From Verrucomicrobiota bacterium (GTDB lineage Bacteria > Verrucomicrobiota > Verrucomicrobiia > Limisphaerales > UBA1319), in the NCBI GenBank assembly GCA_022709905.1, contig JAKLHY010000051.1:1-55976 (forward strand): a DNA stretch of 55,976 bases. Direction: 5' to 3'. Made by a program: the position numbers and the translations under genes. Shown here one piece after another: positions 1 through 7,904 of this stretch. The notes beneath the pieces were generated by a model that was not told the DNA's origin, searched no databases, and was given only the letters and a program-made list of their open reading frames with translations. How positions within the stretch are numbered: position 1 is the first letter of the stretch; the number at the start of each line of letters is the position of its first letter.

Positions 1-745
1 CCCGTTCTTAAAAAGGCGCGGATCTTCACCCACGGCCGCGATGAGGGCCGTTGCGCCCTTGGCGCCCAGACCGGGGATCGTCATCAGCGCTTGTGCCTGC
101 GGATGGCTTTCTGCAAGCGTCTCGATCTGGCGATCGTAATGGTCGACACAGCGGTCAAGATGGCGTAGTTCCTCAGCCAGTTCCCGCAATTCCGCCCGGA
201 AGCGGTCGCTCAACCCGTTGGCGGTGTCTTCGAGAATCTCTGCGAGACACCGGCCGACGTCCGCGCGGCCTTGGGGCATCTCGATACCGTATTCCAGCAG
301 CAAACCGCGAATCTGGTTGATCTGCGCCGTGCGCCGTTCCACGACCAAACTGCGCATCCGGTGGATCGCCTGGATGTCCTGTTGCTCGACCGTCTTGACC
401 GCCACGAACCGTAGGGTGGGACGCTGTGCCGCCTCGCAGATTGCCTCAGCATCGACCGCGTCGTTCTTGTTGGATTTCACGAAGGGTTTGACAAACTGCG
501 GCGCGATCAGGCGCACCTCATGCCCATAGGTGCGAAACAACCGCGCCCAGTAGTGGGCACTGCCGCACGCTTCCATCGCCACCGTGCGGCAGATTGGCCA
601 TGAACTCCTTCAGGCGTGTCCGGGTGAAGGTCTTGCTGATCACGCGCTGTCCGCGCTCGTCCACGCCGTACACATAAAAACTCCGCTTGGCCAAGTCGAT
701 CCCAACGACCTTCACGACACGCTCGTTGCTGGTATGCTCTTTCAT
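1..745 (-). pseudogene. IS110-family transposase, frameshifted and cut by window edge
   Basis: Transposase of the IS110 family (DEDD RuvC-like recombinase; characterised members use a bridge RNA). From the ATG at 745 the product reads MKEHTSNE and then VVGIDLAKRSFYVYG, the first acidic block. After FMANLP, near 585-591, the frame breaks. The next conserved block, VAMEACGSAHYWAR, lies in a different frame that stays open to position 1 and shows KSNKNDAVDAEAICEAAQRP and IPGLGAKGATALIAAVG (Transposase_20 helix-hairpin-helix region). Relatives usually have several extra bases between the Leu-Pro and Thr-Val-Ala codons, so a small deletion (2 or 5 bases) is the likely lesion. The C-terminal end lies outside the window. 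Probably an inactive copy, unless the shift is a sequencing error. Confidence 0.85.
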
Positions 746-853
746 GGGTCCGCTCCGCGATCTCGGTTGACGATGTTTGACGATATCGCTCATTGTGCCC
801 GCTTGGGACTCGTTGGAGGAGCGGGGCAGACCATCCCATTAGTCTCTAAGCTC
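746..853 (-). other. Upstream non-coding end of the IS110-type element
   Basis: Non-coding stretch directly 5' of the transposase start. In IS110-group elements the region between the element end and the transposase start can encode the bridge RNA. I see GC-rich complementary segments (cccgctcctcc and gcgggcac around 790-830) but cannot fix an RNA boundary, core dinucleotide or element end. Listed as a candidate site only. Confidence 0.25.
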
Positions 854-908
854 ACTCTTGGGAAGAAATTGGCTTCCCAGGAACCTTAGCAGGTTCCTCC
901 CCAAGAGT
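854..908. repeat. Nested inverted repeat / large hairpin
   Basis: Outer arms actcttggg (854-862) and cccaagagt (900-908) are perfect complements. Inside them aggaacct (879-886) and aggttcct (891-898) form a second perfect 8-bp stem around the loop tagc. It sits between the IS110 end and the response-regulator start at 954. It could be the IS end structure, a terminator for the regulator's upstream neighbour, or part of the regulator leader. No U-tract follows in either direction. Confidence 0.7.
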
Positions 909-953
909 TACCTCCAACCTTATCCAGAACTCACATGCTATTAAGGAAGAGTC

Positions 954-1622
954 ATGCGTATCCTCCTCATTGATGACCACACCTTGTTCCGCGAGGCTCT
1001 TCTGCATGTACTCAGGGAGTTCGATAATACGGCCATGGTGATTGAAGCAGCGACCGCCAAGGAAGCCATCCGCCTAGCTGCTCATTATCACGATCTGGAT
1101 CTGATCCTGCTGGATTTGACCTTGCCCGGCTTAAACGGCCTGTCCGCTTTGCCCGAACTGCATGAACTCAGACCGACGGTGCCTTTGGTCATCTTGTCCG
1201 CTTCAGAGGATTCGGTTGATGTCCGGCAGGCATTGAATGCGGGCGTGATGGGATACATTCCCAAGTCGTCCAGCAGCCACGAGATGATCACGGCTTTACG
1301 CCTGGTGTTGGCGGGCGAAGTGTACGTTTCGTCGGCCATGCTGGCGGCCTTGGAAAGCTTGGAGGCAGGTTCGGTGCCAGTTACCGTGGCAGCCGTGGAG
1401 GAGAGTGTTGAGGGGTTGACTCCCCGACAGTTGGAAGTGCTGCGCCTGATGGCGCAAGGTTTGTCCAACAAGGGGATCTGCAAGCGTCTGAATGTAGTGG
1501 AAGGTACGGTAAAACTGCACGTCACCGCCGTTATGCGGGCGTTGAATACCTGCAACCGCACCCAGACGGTGATTGAGGCGACGCGACGGGGCCTGATACC
1601 CGTGTTGGATAAAGGGAGCTAG
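954..1622 (+). CDS. LuxR/NarL-type response regulator
   Basis: Cytoplasmic transcription factor of a two-component system, 222 residues, the normal length for the NarL/FixJ family. The receiver domain (about 1-120) has acidic Asp7-Asp8 and phosphoacceptor Asp54 in LILLDLTLPG, plus a Lys in YIPKSSS. The LuxR-type helix-turn-helix (about 155-215) reads LTPRQLEVLRLMAQGLSNK followed by EGTVKLHV. The start is supported by AAGGAAGAG a few bases upstream of ATG. The gene converges with and overlaps by 4 bp the hybrid histidine kinase on the other strand, which is the obvious candidate partner. Target genes cannot be read from the window. Confidence 0.93.
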   Translation: MRILLIDDHTLFREALLHVLREFDNTAMVIEAATAKEAIRLAAHYHDLDLILLDLTLPGLNGLSALPELHELRPTVPLVILSASEDSVDVRQALNAGVMGYIPKSSSSHEMITALRLVLAGEVYVSSAMLAALESLEAGSVPVTVAAVEESVEGLTPRQLEVLRLMAQGLSNKGICKRLNVVEGTVKLHVTAVMRALNTCNRTQTVIEATRRGLIPVLDKGS

Positions 1623-3772
1623 CCCAGCAGCTCACGCTCGCGCAGATGGAGCAGATGATGTAAGGCGCTGCGCAATTTGGCCGGCTGCACGGGTTTGTGC
1701 AACAACGGGTAACCGCTGGCTTCGGCTTCGCGTAGGCGGTCGGGAGCGGTATCGCCGGTAATCACTAAGGCAGGCACATAACGGTGCAGCACTTCTTGCA
1801 GAATCACTACCGCCTCCAGGCCGGAGAACTGGCCCTGGAGACGATAATCCACAATCAACAGTTCAGGAGGCGGGATGTGCGCTTTAAGCTGTTGCTGCGC
1901 TTCTTCCAGCGAACCAGCCTTGATGACGGCGCAGCCCCACTGTTCCAGCAGGCCCTCCATGGCGGCCAATACGGTCTCATCGTCATCTAGTACCAGCACC
2001 CGGTGACCTCGCAGCGCCTTAGTCGGAGTCGGAGTCGCTAAGGATGGGGAATGGCATGACGAATCCCGGAAGAGGGGTACGGTAATCGCAAAACAGGAAC
2101 CGTGCCCCAAGCGGGAACGGACCATAATTTCATGCCCCAGCAAGGTGGCCAACCGCTTGACAATGGCCAGCCCCAACCCCAGCCCTTGGTGCCGATCCCG
2201 TTCCGGATTGCCCAACTGATGAAATTCTAAAAAGATATTGTCCAGTTGATCTTCGGGAATACCAGAGCCTGTGTCGTGTACCTCGATGCGCAGTTTATCA
2301 CCCCGGCAACGGGTGCCTACTAGTACGCGGCCATTTGAAGTGTAACGCAGAGCATTGGAAATCAAATTTCTTAATATACGTTCGAGCATGGTGGGATCGC
2401 TTTGCACGATGGCCCGACTGAGGCGCATTCGCAGGGCATTACTCATCCGGGCGAGGGATTGATGCTCGGGTTCCAGCCGCTTGAATCGCCTTCGTTCCAG
2501 CATGGTGCCGAACGGATTGATCCCGTGAGATCGATATTCGGTTTCCAGCCGCTTGAACAGTTCGACCACGACGACAGGGCCTATGTTGGGGTAGACCACG
2601 CCAGCATCCAGCTTGGAGATATCCAGCAAGGCGCTCAACATACTGTCGATGGCCCGGATGGAGTCCTCAATCTGCTTGATCAGCGGATCGGTTTCAGTAT
2701 CGCGTACCCGATCGACCAGATTGGCGAAAAACAAGCCCAGGGCATGGATGGGTTGACGTAAATCATGACTGGCCGTTGCCAGGAACCGGGTTTTTGCGGC
2801 GTTGGCTTGCTCCGCTTCTTGGCGGGCCGCATCCAGCGCGTCCTCCCGGTGTTTGAGTTCGCTGATATCGGTGCAGGTCAGTACCCGGCTACCATCCGGT
2901 GTGGCGTTTTGCAGGATTTCGATGATGGCGCCATCCGTGCGACAGTACTCAATTTGTCTTTCCCTCAGATGATCCAGCGGCGGATTAGCAGCGTGCAGGA
3001 TCGTATCGATAGGTTGGCCGTGTTCGATCCTGCAGCTACCCAGGCCGAGTAAATCCAGGAAGCGCTGATTCCACATCCGCAATCGGTTCTCTGGATCGAT
3101 CAGGCTGATGCCCTGTTGGATGTGCTGCAAGGTCGTTTCCAGCAGGGCTGATTTTTCTTCCGTCTCCCGTCGCAGTGTGGTGTTTTCAAAGCGAAGCTGC
3201 AGGGAATGATTGAGGGCTTTGTAAACATTTCTGGCATAGAACAAGCTCGCCACCAGATTCAGGCTCACCAGCAAGGCGACCTCCGCACCGATTATGCCAC
3301 CCCGCAGTAGCAATACGGTGATCAGAGATAACAATACCAGTACGGAGGCAAAATAAGCCGGCGGATAGGACACTACAGCCATCAGTGCCTGCGCATTTAA
3401 TCCGACCAGAACAACGGTGATAATGATCAGGGTAACCGGCTGTCCCGGATCCAGAAACAGGATCGGAACGACTCCCCAAGCGAGGCCAAAAACCCAGGAT
3501 AAAGTTGCCGCCATCATTCCCCAGACCTTCATCGATGAGGTTGGATGACGTTGCTGATAGGCGCGTGTCAGCAACCAGCGAATCAACGTTAACCCATAGA
3601 GAATAACCAGCCATGCCAGCAGGCCATGATGAGGAGCTATGTTCCAGAGCAGAAAAACAAATACGGTGCTGAAAACAATATGGACAATAATAGCGATGGG
3701 CACCGAGCGAAATAGTGTATCGATAAGCTCGGCCTGAATTTCGGTATGATTAACAGGGTATCTTGGATTCAT
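1619..3772 (-). CDS. Hybrid sensor histidine kinase with C-terminal receiver
   Basis: Inner-membrane sensor kinase, 717 residues. The first ~200 residues hold about six hydrophobic segments (from IAIIVHIVFSTVFVFLLWN onward). A PAS-like domain (about 215-300; LLETTLQHIQQGISLIDPEN) follows. The HisKA domain carries the phosphorylated His in SHDLRQP (about residue 335). The HATPase domain has N box NLISNALRY, G1 DTGSGIPE and G2 GLGLGLAIVKRL. A terminal receiver (about 590-710) carries Asp in LLIVDYRLQG. The architecture resembles short-signal hybrid kinases paired with LuxR-type regulators. The gene follows the FecR gene on the same strand after 82 bp without a clear terminator, so some co-transcription with the CHAT operon is possible. 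The ligand is unknown. Confidence 0.92.
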   Translation of the reverse strand: MNPRYPVNHTEIQAELIDTLFRSVPIAIIVHIVFSTVFVFLLWNIAPHHGLLAWLVILYGLTLIRWLLTRAYQQRHPTSSMKVWGMMAATLSWVFGLAWGVVPILFLDPGQPVTLIIITVVLVGLNAQALMAVVSYPPAYFASVLVLLSLITVLLLRGGIIGAEVALLVSLNLVASLFYARNVYKALNHSLQLRFENTTLRRETEEKSALLETTLQHIQQGISLIDPENRLRMWNQRFLDLLGLGSCRIEHGQPIDTILHAANPPLDHLRERQIEYCRTDGAIIEILQNATPDGSRVLTCTDISELKHREDALDAARQEAEQANAAKTRFLATASHDLRQPIHALGLFFANLVDRVRDTETDPLIKQIEDSIRAIDSMLSALLDISKLDAGVVYPNIGPVVVVELFKRLETEYRSHGINPFGTMLERRRFKRLEPEHQSLARMSNALRMRLSRAIVQSDPTMLERILRNLISNALRYTSNGRVLVGTRCRGDKLRIEVHDTGSGIPEDQLDNIFLEFHQLGNPERDRHQGLGLGLAIVKRLATLLGHEIMVRSRLGHGSCFAITVPLFRDSSCHSPSLATPTPTKALRGHRVLVLDDDETVLAAMEGLLEQWGCAVIKAGSLEEAQQQLKAHIPPPELLIVDYRLQGQFSGLEAVVILQEVLHRYVPALVITGDTAPDRLREAEASGYPLLHKPVQPAKLRSALHHLLHLRERELLG

Positions 3773-3854
3773 GGTGTGGCAACGTCATACTAAATAATAA
3801 AAAAAGCTCAAAAATAAAATCCTGTTGGAAATCACAAAAAATGCGGCATTTCCG

Positions 3855-4715
3855 TTATCGAGAAATATCTTCACGTGGTTTGGGATAAGGCTGACGATCG
3901 GTATCCGTTCGATCCGGCCTGTCACCTCTCATGCCTCGGTCATGTCCTCGATAGGAATTGAAATGAATAGTGAATGGAAAAAAACGATTTTCTTCAATAG
4001 GTTGAGGCTGAGATTCTTGAATAATCCGATCTATTTGGCCGACCCATCGTTTGATTTGCCTGATCTCCTCTAGTGGTGCGGCAGCCACTTGTTGGTATTC
4101 CACGCCATAGGTGATCATTTGATTATTTGCCTCTACAGACATTGGCCTCCAGCGTTGCTCATTAGAAGCCATCCTGACGCGCCCTTCCATAACGATGCAT
4201 CGCGTGTCTCCATTGGGCGAAACTCTCATTACCCACTCGGTTCCTTCTACTCCAGCGGTGACAAATTCCGTGTCCACTTGAAAGGCTCCCTTGGCCCTGA
4301 CGAACAATTCGCCGACAAACGCGAAAATCGAGCCGATTCTGATGTGGCTGTTGGATCTTACATACAGTTGTGATCCGTTGGGAAAACGGATTGCCGCAGC
4401 CACATCCGGACCGATCCTGACGGTATCGCCTGTTTCCAAAGTCATATTTGGCGTGACATCCAGACGTACACCTGCGCGAATAACCCGTATCTGCCGCCAT
4501 TCGGAAGCAGTGGCTATTCGGTATTCGAAGACACCGCTGGACCGATCTTCCGTTAGGATACCATTAAGAATCGGAAGTCTTTGGTAACCTTGTCCGTTGG
4601 CAGGAGCTACACAGCCGATTTGCCCCATAAACAACAGCGTCAGAACACAGAGTAGTGCGGTTTGGAAGCAAGTGATTCTAGTTTTGAATAATACAAAACT
4701 ATTAAGGGTGTTCAT
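3855..4715 (-). CDS. FecR-domain protein with N-terminal hydrophobic segment
   Basis: Probable envelope protein of about 286 residues. I chose the ATG at 4715 because AAGGAG lies nine bases upstream and the ATGA overlap with the CHAT-CHASE2 stop implies translational coupling. The longer reading from 4751 has no such site. The hydrophobic stretch TALLCVLTLLFMGQIGC may be a signal anchor or an atypical lipobox (Gln rather than a small or aliphatic residue at -3). The FecR region spans about residues 70-200: LETGDTVRIGPDVAAAIRF, GSQLYVRSNSHIRIG and TEFVTAGVEGTEWVMRV. FecR domains usually sit in periplasmic signalling proteins. Here there is no TonB receptor or sigma factor nearby, so the role is probably tied to the CHAT-CHASE2 partner. 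Confidence 0.85.
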   Translation of the reverse strand: MNTLNSFVLFKTRITCFQTALLCVLTLLFMGQIGCVAPANGQGYQRLPILNGILTEDRSSGVFEYRIATASEWRQIRVIRAGVRLDVTPNMTLETGDTVRIGPDVAAAIRFPNGSQLYVRSNSHIRIGSIFAFVGELFVRAKGAFQVDTEFVTAGVEGTEWVMRVSPNGDTRCIVMEGRVRMASNEQRWRPMSVEANNQMITYGVEYQQVAAAPLEEIRQIKRWVGQIDRIIQESQPQPIEENRFFPFTIHFNSYRGHDRGMRGDRPDRTDTDRQPYPKPREDISR

Positions 4716-7189
4716 TGAAACCATCTCCTTTTCACTGTTCCGACAGTCCAATAGGAAACTCCAAAAGCCAATATATGATAGACCGTATTTAAAATAATAA
4801 GATAAGCCTGAAAAATATAACTTGCGATTCCAAAATAGAGCAGAAAAACTATCGTCAATATGCCTGCTCTAAAAGTTGGGGATAGTACTAGAATTTTGAG
4901 TCTGATTAAACCACCCAGTAACCCCAAGACCATCATGATGAGGAATTGCTGCCAACTACCGAGCGGCTGTATTACCTTGCCATCCAAGAGCGAATGAATG
5001 ACCGCAGAATGTAATTCAACACCATAACGTTCTTCGGTGGTCAAGCCATGCTGAATCGGAAATAAATCAACTTTTCGCTCGACACCGACCAATACAATTT
5101 TATTCTTGAAGCGGTTTGAAAGATCGTTACCCTGATTTTTAATTATAGATTCATAGGGATATTTCGATTGCGGATCTTTTGGGTCATTAAGAAATGAAGA
5201 ATCAATGATGATGCTGGCTGAGGTATCGTGCTTGCCGATGGCAGGGCAGGCGGGTTGTTCCCACTTGACTTGATTGACTTCGGAAACAGCTAATTTAGTT
5301 ATGATTTGTCGAGTAGCAGGATTGAGGAAATCAATTTCCTGAATATTCTGATCGACCACAATCTCGCGTTCCTGAAAAGCAGCAGTGATTTCCAGGGCCA
5401 AGGAATATAATGCTGGTTGTTGACCCTCCTTTATAACGACCACCGGCGCTGCCTGCGACGTTCCCCACTTTTTGCCAATACATAGAAGACCCAACTTAAC
5501 ACCGGCGTCCTTGAATGACTGGATTAATTTAGGTTGTCCTTCGACGAGGTTGCGAAAGCCAACGACTACCTTGGTATGACGATGACTTGCTCTTTCAATA
5601 GCGTTGGTGAATTCATCATCATATGTTGTCGGTTCCTCGAAATACATATCGAACGCAACGACTGTTGCACCTGCCTGCGAAAGTCGGTCAATCAGGATGG
5701 CATGTTCACGCCGCCAATCTCTGCCGAACGGCTTGCCGAGTTCCTGTTCGGTTCGGGCGTTGATCGTGACGATAACGATCTGATCGCTTGGCTGTCTTGT
5801 GGAGAACATTCCCGCCAGCCAGATGGCATAGCTCTCGATTTTTATTGCAGGCGGCAAAAAATCGAAAAGTTGAATCCAGGATAGAATAAAAACAAACAGT
5901 GAAGTGCCGGTTGCGACAGAGAAGGCGATTCGACGTAACCTGAGTTTTTGTTCGAGTCGGGCCAGTTCAGTGGTATTTCGATCAAGAGCTTCTTGTATTT
6001 GCTGATCAGGAGATTCCTGGTATTTCCGCTCCAGATCTTCGATATTTTTCCGGTACGTTTGTTTGGCCGCTTCGGATCGGTGAAAATCGTTACTGGAAAT
6101 ATTTAAGTCTGATAGCAGCTTACCGGTGACTATATTGAATAGAAGTCCTTCGCTGGCACGCATGAATAGAACGGGGGCGCCAATGTCGCGCTCTCCGGGA
6201 AATTCACCCAGCAGCCGGTTTCTGGCGTGACTTACTGCGTATTCTACTCTGCCACGGGCATGACTCTTGAACAGGGAACGATAGAATTCCCGGCTGAACA
6301 GAATGGCAGTTTCATCGTAGATTGCATACTGCATCGCGACCACCGCCGGAACGCCTTGCTTGATCAGTCGATAGGCCATGCCAGCCATGGGTGCAGTGTA
6401 AGAGGTTTCAGCGCCCTTGCAGGAATTCAGGAATACCAACTTCAGGGTGGAGTGATTCAGGAAGAGACTGGCGAATTGGCTGTCATCAATGTAGCTAAGA
6501 TCGCCATCTTCGGAATTCAATTGCAGAAACGCCTGATCGTTTTCAAACTCGCCGTGGCCGATGAAGTGAAACAGGTGAAAACGTTCTTCCAGCAACGCAT
6601 CGCTGATTCTGGTAGAGGTGACCGTTCCTTCAAGAAAGGTTGGCTTGACGCAATCATCCAAACCGGCGAGAGTCTGGAGCAAATTGGCCTTTTCCTTTGC
6701 CGCATCCAGTTCAGGATTATTCGGGATCGCGACCAGCATCTTGAGGGGTAATGCCACTTCCAAGTCAGCTATCGGTTCAAAAATCTCCAAGTATCTGACT
6801 ACGGGGCACTGTACTGAAGTTCCCAGAAAGCGATCCTTGCTTGGCCAATAGAGGAATTCCCAAGGTAAAACGATAAGTTCAGGCGCTTCAATGCGCAGGC
6901 GAATTCGAATCCCTTGGTCCGCTTTGGACAGGGATTGTCCCACCGATTTTTCGAAGAGCAACTCGATATCACCCGTGAATACCAGCTTGTAAAGTTGGCG
7001 GCCAAGATCAATGAGACCGGCCTGATCAACCTCGCGCTTGGCCAGTTGATCTTGGGATTTCTGGATTTGCTGCTGATGAGGGTCGAGTAATAGGTCTCCT
7101 CGAACTTCCCCCAGCGGCGACGCCGCCCGCACGGGATACTGGTCCCCAACCTTGGCGTCAATCCAAAGATCGAAGTTGCTGTATCTCAT
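4712..7189 (-). CDS. CHAT-CHASE2 transmembrane protein (caspase-like protease + sensor)
   Basis: 825-residue membrane protein. An N-terminal region with a beta-rich segment (about 90-150) leads into a CHAT caspase-like domain with the likely catalytic dyad His212 (HFIGHGEF) and Cys257 (FLNSCKGA). A coiled segment (370-420), a membrane helix (about 422-445) and a CHASE2 extracytoplasmic sensor domain (about 465-745; DQIVIVTINART, GATVVAFDMYF) follow. Two or three C-terminal helices end the protein (FLIMMVLGLLGGLIRL; AGILTIVFLLYFGIASYIF). CHAT domains are known as caspase-related proteases (separase and caspase clan CD) and CHASE2 as a sensor. The fusion suggests ligand-gated proteolysis in the cytoplasm. 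It is preceded by a small Pepco-like gene 12 bp away and overlaps the FecR gene by 4 bp. Substrate unknown. Confidence 0.88.
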   Translation of the reverse strand: MRYSNFDLWIDAKVGDQYPVRAASPLGEVRGDLLLDPHQQQIQKSQDQLAKREVDQAGLIDLGRQLYKLVFTGDIELLFEKSVGQSLSKADQGIRIRLRIEAPELIVLPWEFLYWPSKDRFLGTSVQCPVVRYLEIFEPIADLEVALPLKMLVAIPNNPELDAAKEKANLLQTLAGLDDCVKPTFLEGTVTSTRISDALLEERFHLFHFIGHGEFENDQAFLQLNSEDGDLSYIDDSQFASLFLNHSTLKLVFLNSCKGAETSYTAPMAGMAYRLIKQGVPAVVAMQYAIYDETAILFSREFYRSLFKSHARGRVEYAVSHARNRLLGEFPGERDIGAPVLFMRASEGLLFNIVTGKLLSDLNISSNDFHRSEAAKQTYRKNIEDLERKYQESPDQQIQEALDRNTTELARLEQKLRLRRIAFSVATGTSLFVFILSWIQLFDFLPPAIKIESYAIWLAGMFSTRQPSDQIVIVTINARTEQELGKPFGRDWRREHAILIDRLSQAGATVVAFDMYFEEPTTYDDEFTNAIERASHRHTKVVVGFRNLVEGQPKLIQSFKDAGVKLGLLCIGKKWGTSQAAPVVVIKEGQQPALYSLALEITAAFQEREIVVDQNIQEIDFLNPATRQIITKLAVSEVNQVKWEQPACPAIGKHDTSASIIIDSSFLNDPKDPQSKYPYESIIKNQGNDLSNRFKNKIVLVGVERKVDLFPIQHGLTTEERYGVELHSAVIHSLLDGKVIQPLGSWQQFLIMMVLGLLGGLIRLKILVLSPTFRAGILTIVFLLYFGIASYIFQAYLIILNTVYHILAFGVSYWTVGTVKRRWFQ

Positions 7190-7201
7190 AAAAGATGGAT
7201 G

Positions 7202-7537
7202 CTATCGCGGTATGCGACAAAGGGTAAATTTAATGCCTCCCAACGCTTCGATTTTGACGCCACTGCCCATCAGGGCCACTTGGCCATCACCGGTGATTTG
7301 CGCATAAACCTGGATTTCTGAAATTTGGAACGCCCCGATCTGATCGGTTCCACTATCCAGAATTTCCTTAATTTGATTAAAAAAAGACTCCATGTTCTTC
7401 TTGAGTACGGGGACACTGACGCCTTGTACGACATTACTGATCAGTTTTCCACCAATACCCCGCTCCTGCCGCTTTTCTTCAGTAGCGCCACCGACTGAAC
7501 CGATCACCAGGATAGTTTCCGAGTCGCTGATCTCCAT
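7202..7537 (-). CDS. Small Pepco/Trypco-like (peptidase co-occurring) protein
   Basis: About 111 residues. I set the start at the ATG 7537 because GGAGG stands five bases upstream; an in-frame GTG at 7549 is the alternative. The C-terminal half (ISEIQVYAQITGDGQVAL, then GSGVKIEALGGIKFTL) resembles the small domains found next to trypsin-like or caspase-like peptidases in predicted conflict systems (names Trypco/Pepco). That assignment is from memory of the pattern and is tentative. It is the first gene of a tight minus-strand operon with the CHAT-CHASE2 and FecR genes, which supports a partner role such as substrate, inhibitor or adaptor of the CHAT protease. Confidence 0.6.
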   Translation of the reverse strand: MEISDSETILVIGSVGGATEEKRQERGIGGKLISNVVQGVSVPVLKKNMESFFNQIKEILDSGTDQIGAFQISEIQVYAQITGDGQVALMGSGVKIEALGGIKFTLCRIPR

Positions 7538-7904
7538 GAGTTCCTCCACGCTTATTTAACAAGGTTGTCTGGTTGCCCCGCTCCAGCCCTCCGCTTTGCT
7601 CTCAACTCTTGCGGGGGGCAGGAGGAGTGATTTCGACCTGACTCGTCCTGATCTGCTCCAGGAGAGTTTGGCAGTCAATTCTCGTCAGTATCCCTAAAGC
7701 ATTTTTATATTCACATCGAGTTGACCCATTTAACAATATGGCTTTGGCCTTATAACTTTAGTCATAGCTGCTGAAGTGAATCATCCTTGGATATGCCTTT
7801 TGTCATAAGACTTCTGACCTATTTTAAAGGGAGGTTTCCCCGTTTATAGTTGCTTCCATGATGAATTGAACGGTCATTGGCTGGCAAGCCGTCCAGGAGC
7901 GCTT
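7538..7904. other. Divergent intergenic region
   Basis: About 367 bp between the minus-strand CHAT operon and the plus-strand metabolic block. It must hold both promoters. AT-rich stretches at 7690-7760 and 7795-7845 are the likely promoter zones. I see no convincing -35/-10 pair, no RNA gene and no repeat beyond a short gggaggtttcccc dyad near 7829. Confidence 0.5.

Noticed and set aside
1296..1561. Minus-strand frames opposite the response regulator
   Set aside because: Antisense shadows of a clear LuxR-type coding region.
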